Below, in pieces: positions 8,954 to 15,940 of a stretch of DNA of 64,000 nucleotides; within the stretch, counting starts at the first letter, position 1, and each line of letters starts with the position of its first letter. The stretch comes from Blastococcus litoris (GTDB lineage Bacteria > Actinomycetota > Actinomycetes > Mycobacteriales > Geodermatophilaceae). The translations under genes were made by a program, and so were the position numbers. Below the pieces are notes generated by a model. It had not been told where the DNA came from. It did no database searches and saw only the letters and a program-made list of their open reading frames with translations. Where the stretch lies: contig NZ_QCZF01000002.1 in the NCBI RefSeq assembly GCF_003075095.1, forward strand, positions 124,001-188,000, given 5' to 3'.

Positions 8954-8967
8954 CCCGTCTGCCCGGC

Positions 8968-9693
8968 TCAGAGCAGCGGAGCGGCCTCGAGCGGGGTGAG
9001 CGAGTCGTCGACCGCGCTCACGAACAGGTGGTGGGCCACGCCCACCGGCAGGACCTGGTCGTCCAGGGCCACCGAGCCCTCCACCAGGCGGGCCGTCATC
9101 GTCGCGCCGGGGCGGACGCCCTGCTCGGCCAGCAGCCGCAGCAGGTCGGTGTTCTCCTGCAGCTGCTCGCTGATCCGGCGGATCACGACCGGCCGGCCCT
9201 CCGCGGTGGCGGTCGTGCTGAGCAGCGTCAGCGAGTCGAGGACCGCCGACGTCTCACCGCCCAGCGTCTCCTCACCGCGCAGCGCCTCGAGGCCCGGGAT
9301 GGGGTTGCCGAACGGCGACACCGACGGGTTGCCCAGCAGCGTCAGCAGCTTGCGCTCCACCGCCTCGCTCATCACGTGCTCCCAGCGGCAGGCCTCCTCG
9401 TGGACGTCGGCGTAGTCCAGCCCGATGACGTCCACGAGCAGGCACTCGGCCAGCCGGTGCTTGCGCATGACGGCGGTGGCGAGCTGGCGGCCCTCGTCGG
9501 AGAGCTGCAGGTGCCGGTCGCCCTCCACGCTCAGCAGGCCGTCGCGCTCCATCCGCGCCACGGTCTGGCTGACCGTCGGTCCGCTCTGGTGGAGCCGCTC
9601 CGCGATGCGCGCCCGCAGCGGGACGATCCCCTCTTCCTCCAGCTCGAAGATCGTCCGGAGGTACATCTCGGTCGTGTCGATGAGGTCGTTCAC
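8968..9693 (-). CDS. ideR: Iron-dependent repressor of the DtxR/IdeR family
   Basis: 241 aa. The N-terminal winged helix-turn-helix (about 1-73) contains the recognition helix SGPTVSQTVARMERDGLL. The dimerisation and metal domain keeps all the ligands of DtxR/IdeR: Met10, Cys102, Glu105 and His106 for the regulatory site, and His79, Glu83 and His98 for the ancillary site. A C-terminal SH3-like domain follows (about 150-241). It would repress siderophore and iron-uptake genes when Fe(II) is plentiful. GTG 9693 is preceded by a strong GGAGGAGT ribosome-binding site. A TAGACT -10-like box lies at 9718-9723. sigB lies nearby as in mycobacteria, but with two acylation genes inserted between them. 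No iron-box palindrome was found in the window. Confidence 0.95.
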   Translation of the reverse strand: MNDLIDTTEMYLRTIFELEEEGIVPLRARIAERLHQSGPTVSQTVARMERDGLLSVEGDRHLQLSDEGRQLATAVMRKHRLAECLLVDVIGLDYADVHEEACRWEHVMSEAVERKLLTLLGNPSVSPFGNPIPGLEALRGEETLGGETSAVLDSLTLLSTTATAEGRPVVIRRISEQLQENTDLLRLLAEQGVRPGATMTARLVEGSVALDDQVLPVGVAHHLFVSAVDDSLTPLEAAPLL

Positions 9694-9717
9694 AGGTACT
9701 CCTCCGTGTCGGCACCG

Positions 9718-9723
9718 AGTCTA
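9718..9723 (-). promoter_or_regulatory. Candidate -10 element for ideR
   Basis: TAGACT on the minus strand fits the actinobacterial TANNNT -10 consensus and would start transcription about 18 nt ahead of the GTG at 9693, leaving room for the GGAGGAGT ribosome-binding site. No convincing -35 hexamer is visible. Confidence 0.4.
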
Positions 9724-9870
9724 CGTGTGAGGGGTGTCCGGGCCGGTCAGCCCGACGGGAGGTCGGGTGGAGGGTCCGGTGATCGGCCACCGGGTAGCGT
9801 CCGGGCCAGGGTGTGCGGCGAGGTCCGTGCAGCGGAGTACCTGCCACGGGTGACGTGCTGAGGAGGGACC

Positions 9871-11052
9871 GTGAGCGACTCGATCGCCGTGGTCTGGGAC
9901 GACGCGCTCCTGGGCTACACGATGGGCGGGGACCACCCGCTGCACCCCGTCCGGCTCGACCTCACCATGCGGCTGGCCGAGCAGCTCGGCGTGCTCGCCA
10001 CCGACCGGCTCGAGGTGGTGAGGCCGGCACCGGCCGATGCCGACCTGCTGACGCTCGTCCACGACCCGGCCTACCTCGACGCGGTGCGGCGGGCCCCGTC
10101 CGAGCCCGACGTCGGTCACGGGCTCGGCACCGCGGACAACCCGATCTTCGAGGGCATGTACGACGCCGCCGCCCTCATCTCCGGCGGCAGCGTGCTGGCC
10201 GCCCAGCGGGTGCACGAGGGCACCGCCCAGCACGCGGTCAACATCTCCGGCGGCCTGCACCACGCCATGCGCGGCAACGCATCCGGCTTCTGCGTGTTCA
10301 ACGACGCCGCGATCGCGATCGCCTGGCTGCTCGGCAAGGGCTACGAGCGGATCGCCTACGTCGACCTCGACGTCCACCACGGCGACGGCGTCCAGGCGGC
10401 CTTCTACGACGACCCGCGGGTGCTCACGGTCAGCATCCACCAGACGCCGCTCACCCTGTTCCCGGGCACCGGCTACCCCGAGGAGACCGGGGACGCCGAG
10501 AAGGCGCTGGGCAGCGCCGTGAACCTCGCCCTGCCCAACGGCACCGACGACTCCTCCTGGCTGCGGGCGTTCACCGCGGTGGTCCCCGGCGTGCTGAGGG
10601 CCTTCCAGCCGCAGATCCTCGTCACCCAGTGCGGTTGCGACGCCCACCACGAGGACCCGCTGGCCGACCTCGCGCTCACCGTCGACGGCCAGCGCGCCAG
10701 CTACAAGGCGATGCACGAGCTGGCGCACCAGCTCTGCGACGGCCGGTGGGTGGTGCTCGGCGGGGGTGGTTACGGGCTGGTGCGCTGCGTCCCGCGCGCC
10801 TGGACCCACCTGCTCGCCGAGGTGTCGGGCAGCCCGCTCGACCCGGCGACGGAGATCCCGGAGTCGTGGCGCGAGGACGTCGTCCGCCGCGGTCTGCGGG
10901 CGCGCCCGCCCACGCACATGACCGAGGGCGGCTACACCGGCTTCTCCCGCTGGGACACCTTCACCGAGTCCCGCGTCGACCGGGCGATCATGCGCACCCG
11001 GCGCGCGGCCTTCCCCTACTTCGGCCTCGACCCGGACGACCCGCGTGACTGA
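9871..11052 (+). CDS. acuC: AcuC-type class I histone deacetylase family protein (lysine deacylase)
   Basis: 393 aa, full length for AcuC. Active-site landmarks are present: the tandem catalytic His130-His131 in SGGLHHAM, the zinc ligands of YVDLDVHHGDG (about Asp167 and His169), and a later Cys-Asp-His-His segment with the third acidic ligand. In bacilli and actinobacteria AcuC removes acyl groups from lysines of acyl-CoA synthetases and restores activity. GTG 9871 has a near-perfect AGGAGGGACC ribosome-binding site. The stop lies inside the next gene, an acetyltransferase fusion (8-bp overlap), so writer and eraser enzymes are made from one transcript. Confidence 0.93.
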   Translation: MSDSIAVVWDDALLGYTMGGDHPLHPVRLDLTMRLAEQLGVLATDRLEVVRPAPADADLLTLVHDPAYLDAVRRAPSEPDVGHGLGTADNPIFEGMYDAAALISGGSVLAAQRVHEGTAQHAVNISGGLHHAMRGNASGFCVFNDAAIAIAWLLGKGYERIAYVDLDVHHGDGVQAAFYDDPRVLTVSIHQTPLTLFPGTGYPEETGDAEKALGSAVNLALPNGTDDSSWLRAFTAVVPGVLRAFQPQILVTQCGCDAHHEDPLADLALTVDGQRASYKAMHELAHQLCDGRWVVLGGGGYGLVRCVPRAWTHLLAEVSGSPLDPATEIPESWREDVVRRGLRARPPTHMTEGGYTGFSRWDTFTESRVDRAIMRTRRAAFPYFGLDPDDPRD

Positions 11053-13756
11053 ACCGACGACGACCGAGCAGGCGGCCGCGGCCGACGAGCGGCCGATGCC
11101 CCCGCCGCACTGGGAGGCCGACATCGTGGCCGCCGACGGCGGCACCGTGCACCTGCGCCCGATCTGCCCCGAGGACGCCGACGGCATCAACGGGCTGATG
11201 GAGCGCAGCAGCGACCAGACGCGCTACTACCGGTTCTTCGGGCCGATGAAGCGGCTGTCGGAGAAGGACCTGCACCGGTTCACCCACGTCGACCACGTCG
11301 ACCGGGTGGCCTTCGTCGTCATGCTCGGCGACCAGATCATCGGCGTCGGCCGCTTCGACCGCTATCCCGGCACCGACGACGCCGAGATCGCCTTCCTCGT
11401 CGAGGACGCGCACCAGGGCCGCGGGCTGGGCTCGGTCCTGCTGGAGCACCTGGCCGCCGCAGGCCGGGAGCGCGGGATCAAGAACTTCGTGGCCGAGGTG
11501 CTGGCCCAGAACAGCAGGATGGTGCGCGTCTTCCAGGACGCCGGCTACCAGTCGGAGCGGTCCTACGAGGACGGCGTCGTGCACCTGACGTTCCCCATCG
11601 AGCAGACCGAGGACGCGCTCGCCGTCGCCTACGAGCGGGAGCAGCGCAGCGAGTCACGCTCCATCGCCCGGCTGCTGCGGCCCTCGTCGGTCGCCGTCGT
11701 CGGCGCGAGCAACGACAGCGGCAAGATCGGCAACGCGCTGCTGCGCCACCTGCTCGACTACGGCTTCTCCGGCCCGGTGTACCCGGTCAACCCCGGCGCC
11801 CGGCACGTCAACGGCGTCCCCGCCTACGCCGACATCGAGTCCATCCCCGATGACGTGGACCTGGCAGTCCTCGCCGTTCCTGCCGACGAGGTGGCCGGCG
11901 TCGTCGAGGCCTGCCGCCGCAAGCAGGTGCGCGGCCTCGTCGTCGTCTCAGGCGGCTTCGGGGAGACCGGCCCGGAGGGGCGGGACGCCGAGCGGAAGCT
12001 GGTGGCGGCCGCGCGGGCGTCCGGCATGCGGGTCGTCGGCCCCAACTGCCTCGGCATGGTCAACACCGACCCCGAGGTGCGGCTGAACGCCAGCCTCGCG
12101 CCGATGGTGCCCGGGCGCGGCCGGGTCGGGTTCTTCGCGCAGTCCGGGGCGCTGGGTGTGGCGCTGCTCGAGAGCGCGCGCAGCCGCAACCTGGGGCTGT
12201 CCACCTTCGTCTCCGCCGGCAACCGGGCCGACGTCAGCGGCAACGACCTGCTGCAGTACTGGGCGACCGACCCCGCGACCGAGGTCGTGCTGCTGCACCT
12301 GGAGAGCTTCGGCAACCCCCGCAAGTTCGCCCGGCTGGCCCGCAGCGTCGGCCGCACGAAGCCGGTCGTCGCGGTGAAGAGCGGGCGGCACGTCAACGTC
12401 ACCCCGGGGCTGGCCGGCACGTCGGTGGCGGTGCCCGAGCAGTCGGTGGCCGCGCTGTTCGCCTCCGCCGGCGTCATCCGGGTCGAGACCGTCGCCCAGA
12501 TGTTCGACGTCGGCACCCTGCTGGCGCACCAGCCGCTTCCGGAGGGGCCACGGGTCGCCATCGTCGGCAACTCCACCGCGATCGGCGTGCTGGTGGCCGA
12601 CGCCGTCCTGGAGGAGGGGCTGGCGCTGGCCCACGAGGCTCCCGTGGACATCGGTGTCTCCGGCGGTCCCGAGGAGTTCCGCGCGGCGCTGCAGGCCGCC
12701 GTCGACGACGACGCGGTGGACGCCGTCGTCGCCGTGTTCCTGCCGCCGTTGCGGTCGGGCTCGGACCAGTACGGCCCGGCGCTGCGCGAGGTGGCGATGA
12801 CGTCGGGCAAGCCGATCGTCGCCAGCTTCCTGTCGACCGAGGGCATCCCCGACGAGCTCGCCGTCCTGGACGAGGACGGCATGCCCGCCCGGGGCTCGGT
12901 GCCGTCGTACTCGACGCCCGAGCGGGCGGTCATCGCCCTGGCGAAGGTGGCGGAGTACGCGCGCTGGCGGCGTCGTCCGGTCGGCGACCTGCCCGAGCTG
13001 CCCGACGTCGACGAGACGTCGGCGCAGGAGCTCGTGCGGACGGTGCTCGCCGAGGACCCCGCCGGCCGGGAGCTCACCGACGACGAGCTGATCGGGCTGC
13101 TGGCCGACTACGGCGTCCCGCTGCTGGGCACGCGGACCGTGACCGACGCCGATCAGGCGGTCGTGGCCGCCGAGGAGGTCGGCTACCCGGTGGTGCTCAA
13201 GTCGACGGCGCCCTGGCTGAGGCACCGCTCCGACCTGGGCGGCGTCCGGCTCGACCTGACCGACGCCGACGCGGTGCGCGCCGGCTACGCGGCCATCCCG
13301 TCCGGGGACCCGGTGATCGTGCAGGAGATGGCCGCGCCAGGCGTGGCCACCGTGGTGGAGATCGTGGACGACCCGTCGTTCGGCGCCCTGGTCAGCTTCG
13401 GGCTCGGGGGAGTGGCCACCGACCTGCTGGGCGACCGCGCCTTCCGGACCCTGCCGCTGACCGATCTCGACGCCGCCGAGCTGGTCCGCGCGCCGCGGGC
13501 GTTCCCGCTGCTGAACGGCTACCGCGGCTCCGAGCCGGTCGACCTGGCGGCGCTGGAGGACCTGCTGCTGCGGGTGGCGCGCCTGGCCGACGACCTGCCC
13601 GAGGTGCTCCGGCTGACGCTCGAGCCGGTGATCGTCGGCCCGCCCCACCCGTGGCACGGCGGGCGTTCGCTCGTGGTCGCCGGTGCACGCGGGCATGTCG
13701 GCCCGCCGACCGGCCGCGTCGATCCGGGCCCGCGCCGGATGCGATCGCCGGTCTGA
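11045..13756 (+). CDS. GNAT acyltransferase fused to an ADP-forming acyl-CoA synthetase-like domain (Pat-type)
   Basis: 903 aa. Residues about 20-190 form a GNAT domain with the acetyl-CoA pyrophosphate loop HQGRGLGS. Residues about 205-680 contain the CoA-binding and ligase domains of NDP-forming acyl-CoA synthetases (VVGASNDSGKIGN, FFAQSGALG). Residues about 680-880 are the ATP-grasp subunit (ELIGLLADYGVPLLGT, YPVVLKS). The GNAT domain is at the N terminus, the reverse of the enterobacterial Pat order. Known relatives acylate the active-site lysine of AMP-forming acyl-CoA synthetases; the synthetase half senses ligand or is degenerate. GTG 11045 overlaps acuC by 8 bp. A long perfect hairpin terminates the transcript just downstream. 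Confidence 0.9.
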   Translation: MTEPTTTEQAAAADERPMPPPHWEADIVAADGGTVHLRPICPEDADGINGLMERSSDQTRYYRFFGPMKRLSEKDLHRFTHVDHVDRVAFVVMLGDQIIGVGRFDRYPGTDDAEIAFLVEDAHQGRGLGSVLLEHLAAAGRERGIKNFVAEVLAQNSRMVRVFQDAGYQSERSYEDGVVHLTFPIEQTEDALAVAYEREQRSESRSIARLLRPSSVAVVGASNDSGKIGNALLRHLLDYGFSGPVYPVNPGARHVNGVPAYADIESIPDDVDLAVLAVPADEVAGVVEACRRKQVRGLVVVSGGFGETGPEGRDAERKLVAAARASGMRVVGPNCLGMVNTDPEVRLNASLAPMVPGRGRVGFFAQSGALGVALLESARSRNLGLSTFVSAGNRADVSGNDLLQYWATDPATEVVLLHLESFGNPRKFARLARSVGRTKPVVAVKSGRHVNVTPGLAGTSVAVPEQSVAALFASAGVIRVETVAQMFDVGTLLAHQPLPEGPRVAIVGNSTAIGVLVADAVLEEGLALAHEAPVDIGVSGGPEEFRAALQAAVDDDAVDAVVAVFLPPLRSGSDQYGPALREVAMTSGKPIVASFLSTEGIPDELAVLDEDGMPARGSVPSYSTPERAVIALAKVAEYARWRRRPVGDLPELPDVDETSAQELVRTVLAEDPAGRELTDDELIGLLADYGVPLLGTRTVTDADQAVVAAEEVGYPVVLKSTAPWLRHRSDLGGVRLDLTDADAVRAGYAAIPSGDPVIVQEMAAPGVATVVEIVDDPSFGALVSFGLGGVATDLLGDRAFRTLPLTDLDAAELVRAPRAFPLLNGYRGSEPVDLAALEDLLLRVARLADDLPEVLRLTLEPVIVGPPHPWHGGRSLVVAGARGHVGPPTGRVDPGPRRMRSPV

Positions 13757-13760
13757 ACGG

Positions 13761-13798
13761 CGAAGAGCCGGGCACCCCGCGGGGTGCCCGGCTCTTCG
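13761..13798. terminator. Bidirectional intrinsic-type terminator hairpin
   Basis: A perfect 18-bp inverted repeat (13761-13778 with 13781-13798) separated by two bases lies between the convergent acyltransferase-fusion and sigB stops. The stem is very GC-rich and has no long U tract, as is usual for actinobacterial terminators. Confidence 0.85.
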
Positions 13799-13809
13799 CG
13801 TGCGGCTGA

Positions 13810-14796
13810 CTAGGCCAGGTAGTCGCGCAGGGCGTCGGCGCGCTGCGGATCGCGGAGCTTGGCCATCGTCTCGCGCTCGATCTGGCGCACCCGCTCGCGG
13901 GAGAGACCGAACTGCTTGCCGATCTGCTCCAGCGTCCGGGGCTGCGAGCCGTCGAGGCCGAAGCGGAGGACGACGACGTCGCGCTCCCGGTCCTCGAGCG
14001 TGTTCAGCACGGTGCGGACGTCGCCCTTCATCATCTGGAAGGCGACCGCGTCCTCGGCCACCGCGGCGTCGGCGTCCTCGATGAAGTCGCCGAGGCGGGA
14101 CTCCTCGTCGGTGCCGACGGTCTGGTCGAGGCTGACCAGGTCACGGCTGTACTCGAGCAGCTCGGTGATCCGCGCCTCGGGCATGTCCAGCTCGAGGCCC
14201 AGCTCCTCGGCGGTGGGCTCCCGCTCCAGCTCCTGGTGCATGCGCCGGCGGGTGCGGACCACCTTGTTGACCTGCTCGGCCAGGTGGACGGGGAGCCGGA
14301 TCGTGCGACCGGAGTCGGCCATCGCCCGGGTGATGGCCTGCCGGATCCACCAGGTGGCGTACGTCGAGAACTTGAAGCCCTTGGTGTAGTCGAACTTCTC
14401 GACCGCGCGGATCAGGCCGACGTTGCCTTCCTGGATGAGGTCCAGGAACGTCATGCCGTGGCCGGTGTAGCGCTTGGCCACCGACACGACCAGCCGGAGG
14501 TTGGCCTCCAGGAGGTGCGCCTTGGCGGCCTTGCCGTCGACGGCGAGGATCTTGTAGTCCCGCTTCTTGGCCGGCGACAGGTCCGTCTTCTCGGCGAGCA
14601 GGCGGTCGGCGTACAGGCCGGCCTCGATCCGCTTCGCCAGCTCGACCTCCTGCTCGGCGGTGAGCAGCGCGGTCTTGCCGATGGTGTTGAGGTACACGCG
14701 CACGAGGTCGGTCGACACCAGGCCGCTGGTGTCGGGCTCGCGGCGGGGCGAGCGCACCTCGAGTGCGTCGTTGGGGGAAGACTGCAGCAGCGTCAC
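13810..14796 (-). CDS. sigB: RNA polymerase sigma factor of the SigB (primary-like, group 2) type
   Basis: 328 aa from GTG 14796. Region 1.2 ([18 protein letters not shown]), region 2 ([26 protein letters not shown] and [13 protein letters not shown]), region 3 and region 4.2 ([19 protein letters not shown]) are all present, but the long acidic N-terminal extension of the principal sigma factor is missing. This matches SigB of mycobacteria and corynebacteria, or HrdD-like factors, used in general stress and stationary phase. The start is chosen at VTLLQSS because the upstream Arg-rich codons are not family-like. An ECF-type promoter is seen about 150 bp upstream. The neighbourhood (ideR close by) supports the name. 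Confidence 0.9.
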   Translation of the reverse strand: MTLLQSSPNDALEVRSPRREPDTSGLVSTDLVRVYLNTIGKTALLTAEQEVELAKRIEAGLYADRLLAEKTDLSPAKKRDYKILAVDGKAAKAHLLEANLRLVVSVAKRYTGHGMTFLDLIQEGNVGLIRAVEKFDYTKGFKFSTYATWWIRQAITRAMADSGRTIRLPVHLAEQVNKVVRTRRRMHQELEREPTAEELGLELDMPEARITELLEYSRDLVSLDQTVGTDEESRLGDFIEDADAAVAEDAVAFQMMKGDVRTVLNTLEDRERDVVVLRFGLDGSQPRTLEQIGKQFGLSRERVRQIERETMAKLRDPQRADALRDYLA

Positions 14797-14941
14797 GATG
14801 GGTCTTCGTCCTTGCCTTCGATTCGGATGCATCCGCTGCGTCGTCGGTGGCGGGTGCGGGCATCCAGGCGTCGAGTGCGGGTGGTTACCGGGTTCTCCGG
14901 ACCGGTCCCTGTCTCTTCTGTCCGATGTGGTACGCCCTGCA

Positions 14942-14969
14942 CAACGGCCTGCACGGGCCTCCGTGTTCC
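14942..14969 (-). promoter_or_regulatory. ECF sigma (SigE/SigH/SigR-like) promoter upstream of sigB
   Basis: On the minus strand GGAACA (14969-14964) is followed after 17 nt by CGTTG (14946-14942). This fits the GGAAC-N18/19-GTT pattern used by the redox and envelope stress ECF sigma factors of actinobacteria. It is correctly oriented for sigB and would give a leader of about 140 nt. The rest of the 279-bp gap 14797-15075 shows no gene or hairpin. Confidence 0.6.
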
Positions 14970-15075
14970 ACGAACCGCCCGTTCACAGCAAACCGACAGG
15001 GAGTGCGTTCGGTCACCCCCCGATACCCGGGCGAGCGCCGGTCACTCACCCGGAAACCGCGGCGATGTGATTCGT

Positions 15076-15507
15076 TCAGACCTCGAGCAGCAGCGTCATG
15101 GGGCCCTCGTTCACCGACGACACCTGCATCCTCGCCCCGAACACGCCGGTCGCGACCACGCATCCCCGGCGTCGCAGCTCGGCGCAGACCTCGTCCACCA
15201 GCGGCTCGGCCACCTCGCCCGGCGCGGCGTCCTGCCAGGAGGGGCGCCGGCCCTTGCGGGTGTCGGCGTACAGCGTGAACTGGCTGACCACCAGGACGGG
15301 AAGGCCCAGGTCGGCCGCCGACACCTCGCCGTCCGCCCCGGGGAAGATCCGCAGCTCGTGGATCTTGCGGGCCAGCGCGCGGGCGGTCGCGACGTCGTCT
15401 GCGTGACCCACTCCGACCAGTGACAGCAGTCCTGTCCCGATCTCCCCGACGACCTGGCCATCGACGGTTACAGCCGCTGTATCCACCCTGGTCACCACCG
15501 CGCGCAC
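15076..15507 (-). CDS. dtd: D-aminoacyl-tRNA deacylase
   Basis: 143 aa. The N-terminal [21 protein letters not shown] strand pair, the SQFTLYAD motif and the C-terminal gly-cisPro-type loop NEGPMT are diagnostic for DTD, which hydrolyses D-amino acids mischarged on tRNA and proofreads translation. GTG 15507 is chosen because homologues start with the RAVV strand. CAGGAT lies 6 nt upstream, consistent with a leaderless mRNA. The frame runs further upstream but without family similarity. Confidence 0.93.
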   Translation of the reverse strand: MRAVVTRVDTAAVTVDGQVVGEIGTGLLSLVGVGHADDVATARALARKIHELRIFPGADGEVSAADLGLPVLVVSQFTLYADTRKGRRPSWQDAAPGEVAEPLVDEVCAELRRRGCVVATGVFGARMQVSSVNEGPMTLLLEV

Positions 15508-15574
15508 CTGCTCATCCTGCCTGCGCGGGCGTAGCGTCCCTCCCACGAGCCCGCCATGCGGGTGAGGGGGTGTC

Positions 15575-15814
15575 ATGGACGCGCATCCGGGCGTCGCCAC
15601 CCGCTTCACCGCCCACGGGCGGGAACGCCCAGCGGTCGACGCGATCGATGCCGGCACCGTGACGTTCATCAGCTCGTCCGGTCTCGCGCTGCTCCTGCTG
15701 GTGGCCGAGGCATCCGTCGCGGCACGTCGTCGTCCGGTGCTACGGGAGGCGTCGTCGCAGGTGGAGCACGCGCTGGAGCTGGCCGGGATCGGCTCGGTCT
15801 TCCCGCGCCCCTGA
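15575..15814 (+). CDS. Short STAS-domain protein lacking the N-terminal strands
   Basis: 79 aa. From VATRFTA onward it aligns closely with the 111-aa STAS protein encoded at 18879-19214: both have [16 protein letters not shown], a short Ala/Arg linker with HPVL or RPVL, then SQVE-AL-LAGI. About 30 residues holding the first beta strands are missing. The Ser of the SSSGLAL loop is where anti-sigma antagonists such as SpoIIAA are phosphorylated by a kinase. Without the N-terminal strands folding is uncertain, so it may be a decaying duplicate or a specialised short form. It precedes the xylanase gene by 126 bp. Confidence 0.6.
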   Translation: MDAHPGVATRFTAHGRERPAVDAIDAGTVTFISSSGLALLLLVAEASVAARRRPVLREASSQVEHALELAGIGSVFPRP

Positions 15815-15832
15815 GGCGTGAGGGCCGGCCAC

Positions 15833-15877
15833 TTTTCGAAAACGTTGACCTACGCAGTGTGATGGCCTTCACTGCGT
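15833..15877 (+). promoter_or_regulatory. Putative promoter and operators of the xylanase gene
   Basis: The leader holds a TTTTCGAAAA palindrome (15833-15842), a TTGACC -35-like hexamer (15845-15850) and an 8-bp dyad ACGCAGTG ... CACTGCGT (15852-15859 and 15870-15877, 10-nt spacer) placed where a repressor would cover the -10. This is the arrangement expected for LacI-family or similar control of a glycoside hydrolase. No regulator gene is adjacent. Confidence 0.45.
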
Positions 15878-15940
15878 GGAAATCGTTATCGAAGTCGCGC
15901 CCAGACGGCTTCGGACGGCTCACACCACACGGGGAAGATC

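Noticed and set aside
6457-9861. 1134-aa plus-strand ORF
   Set aside because: Opposite the S9 peptidase and ideR; no domain, wrong composition.
9694-9870. IdeR iron box in the ideR-acuC intergenic region
   Set aside because: No match to the TTAGGTTAGSCTAACCTAA-type palindrome was found here or elsewhere in the window.
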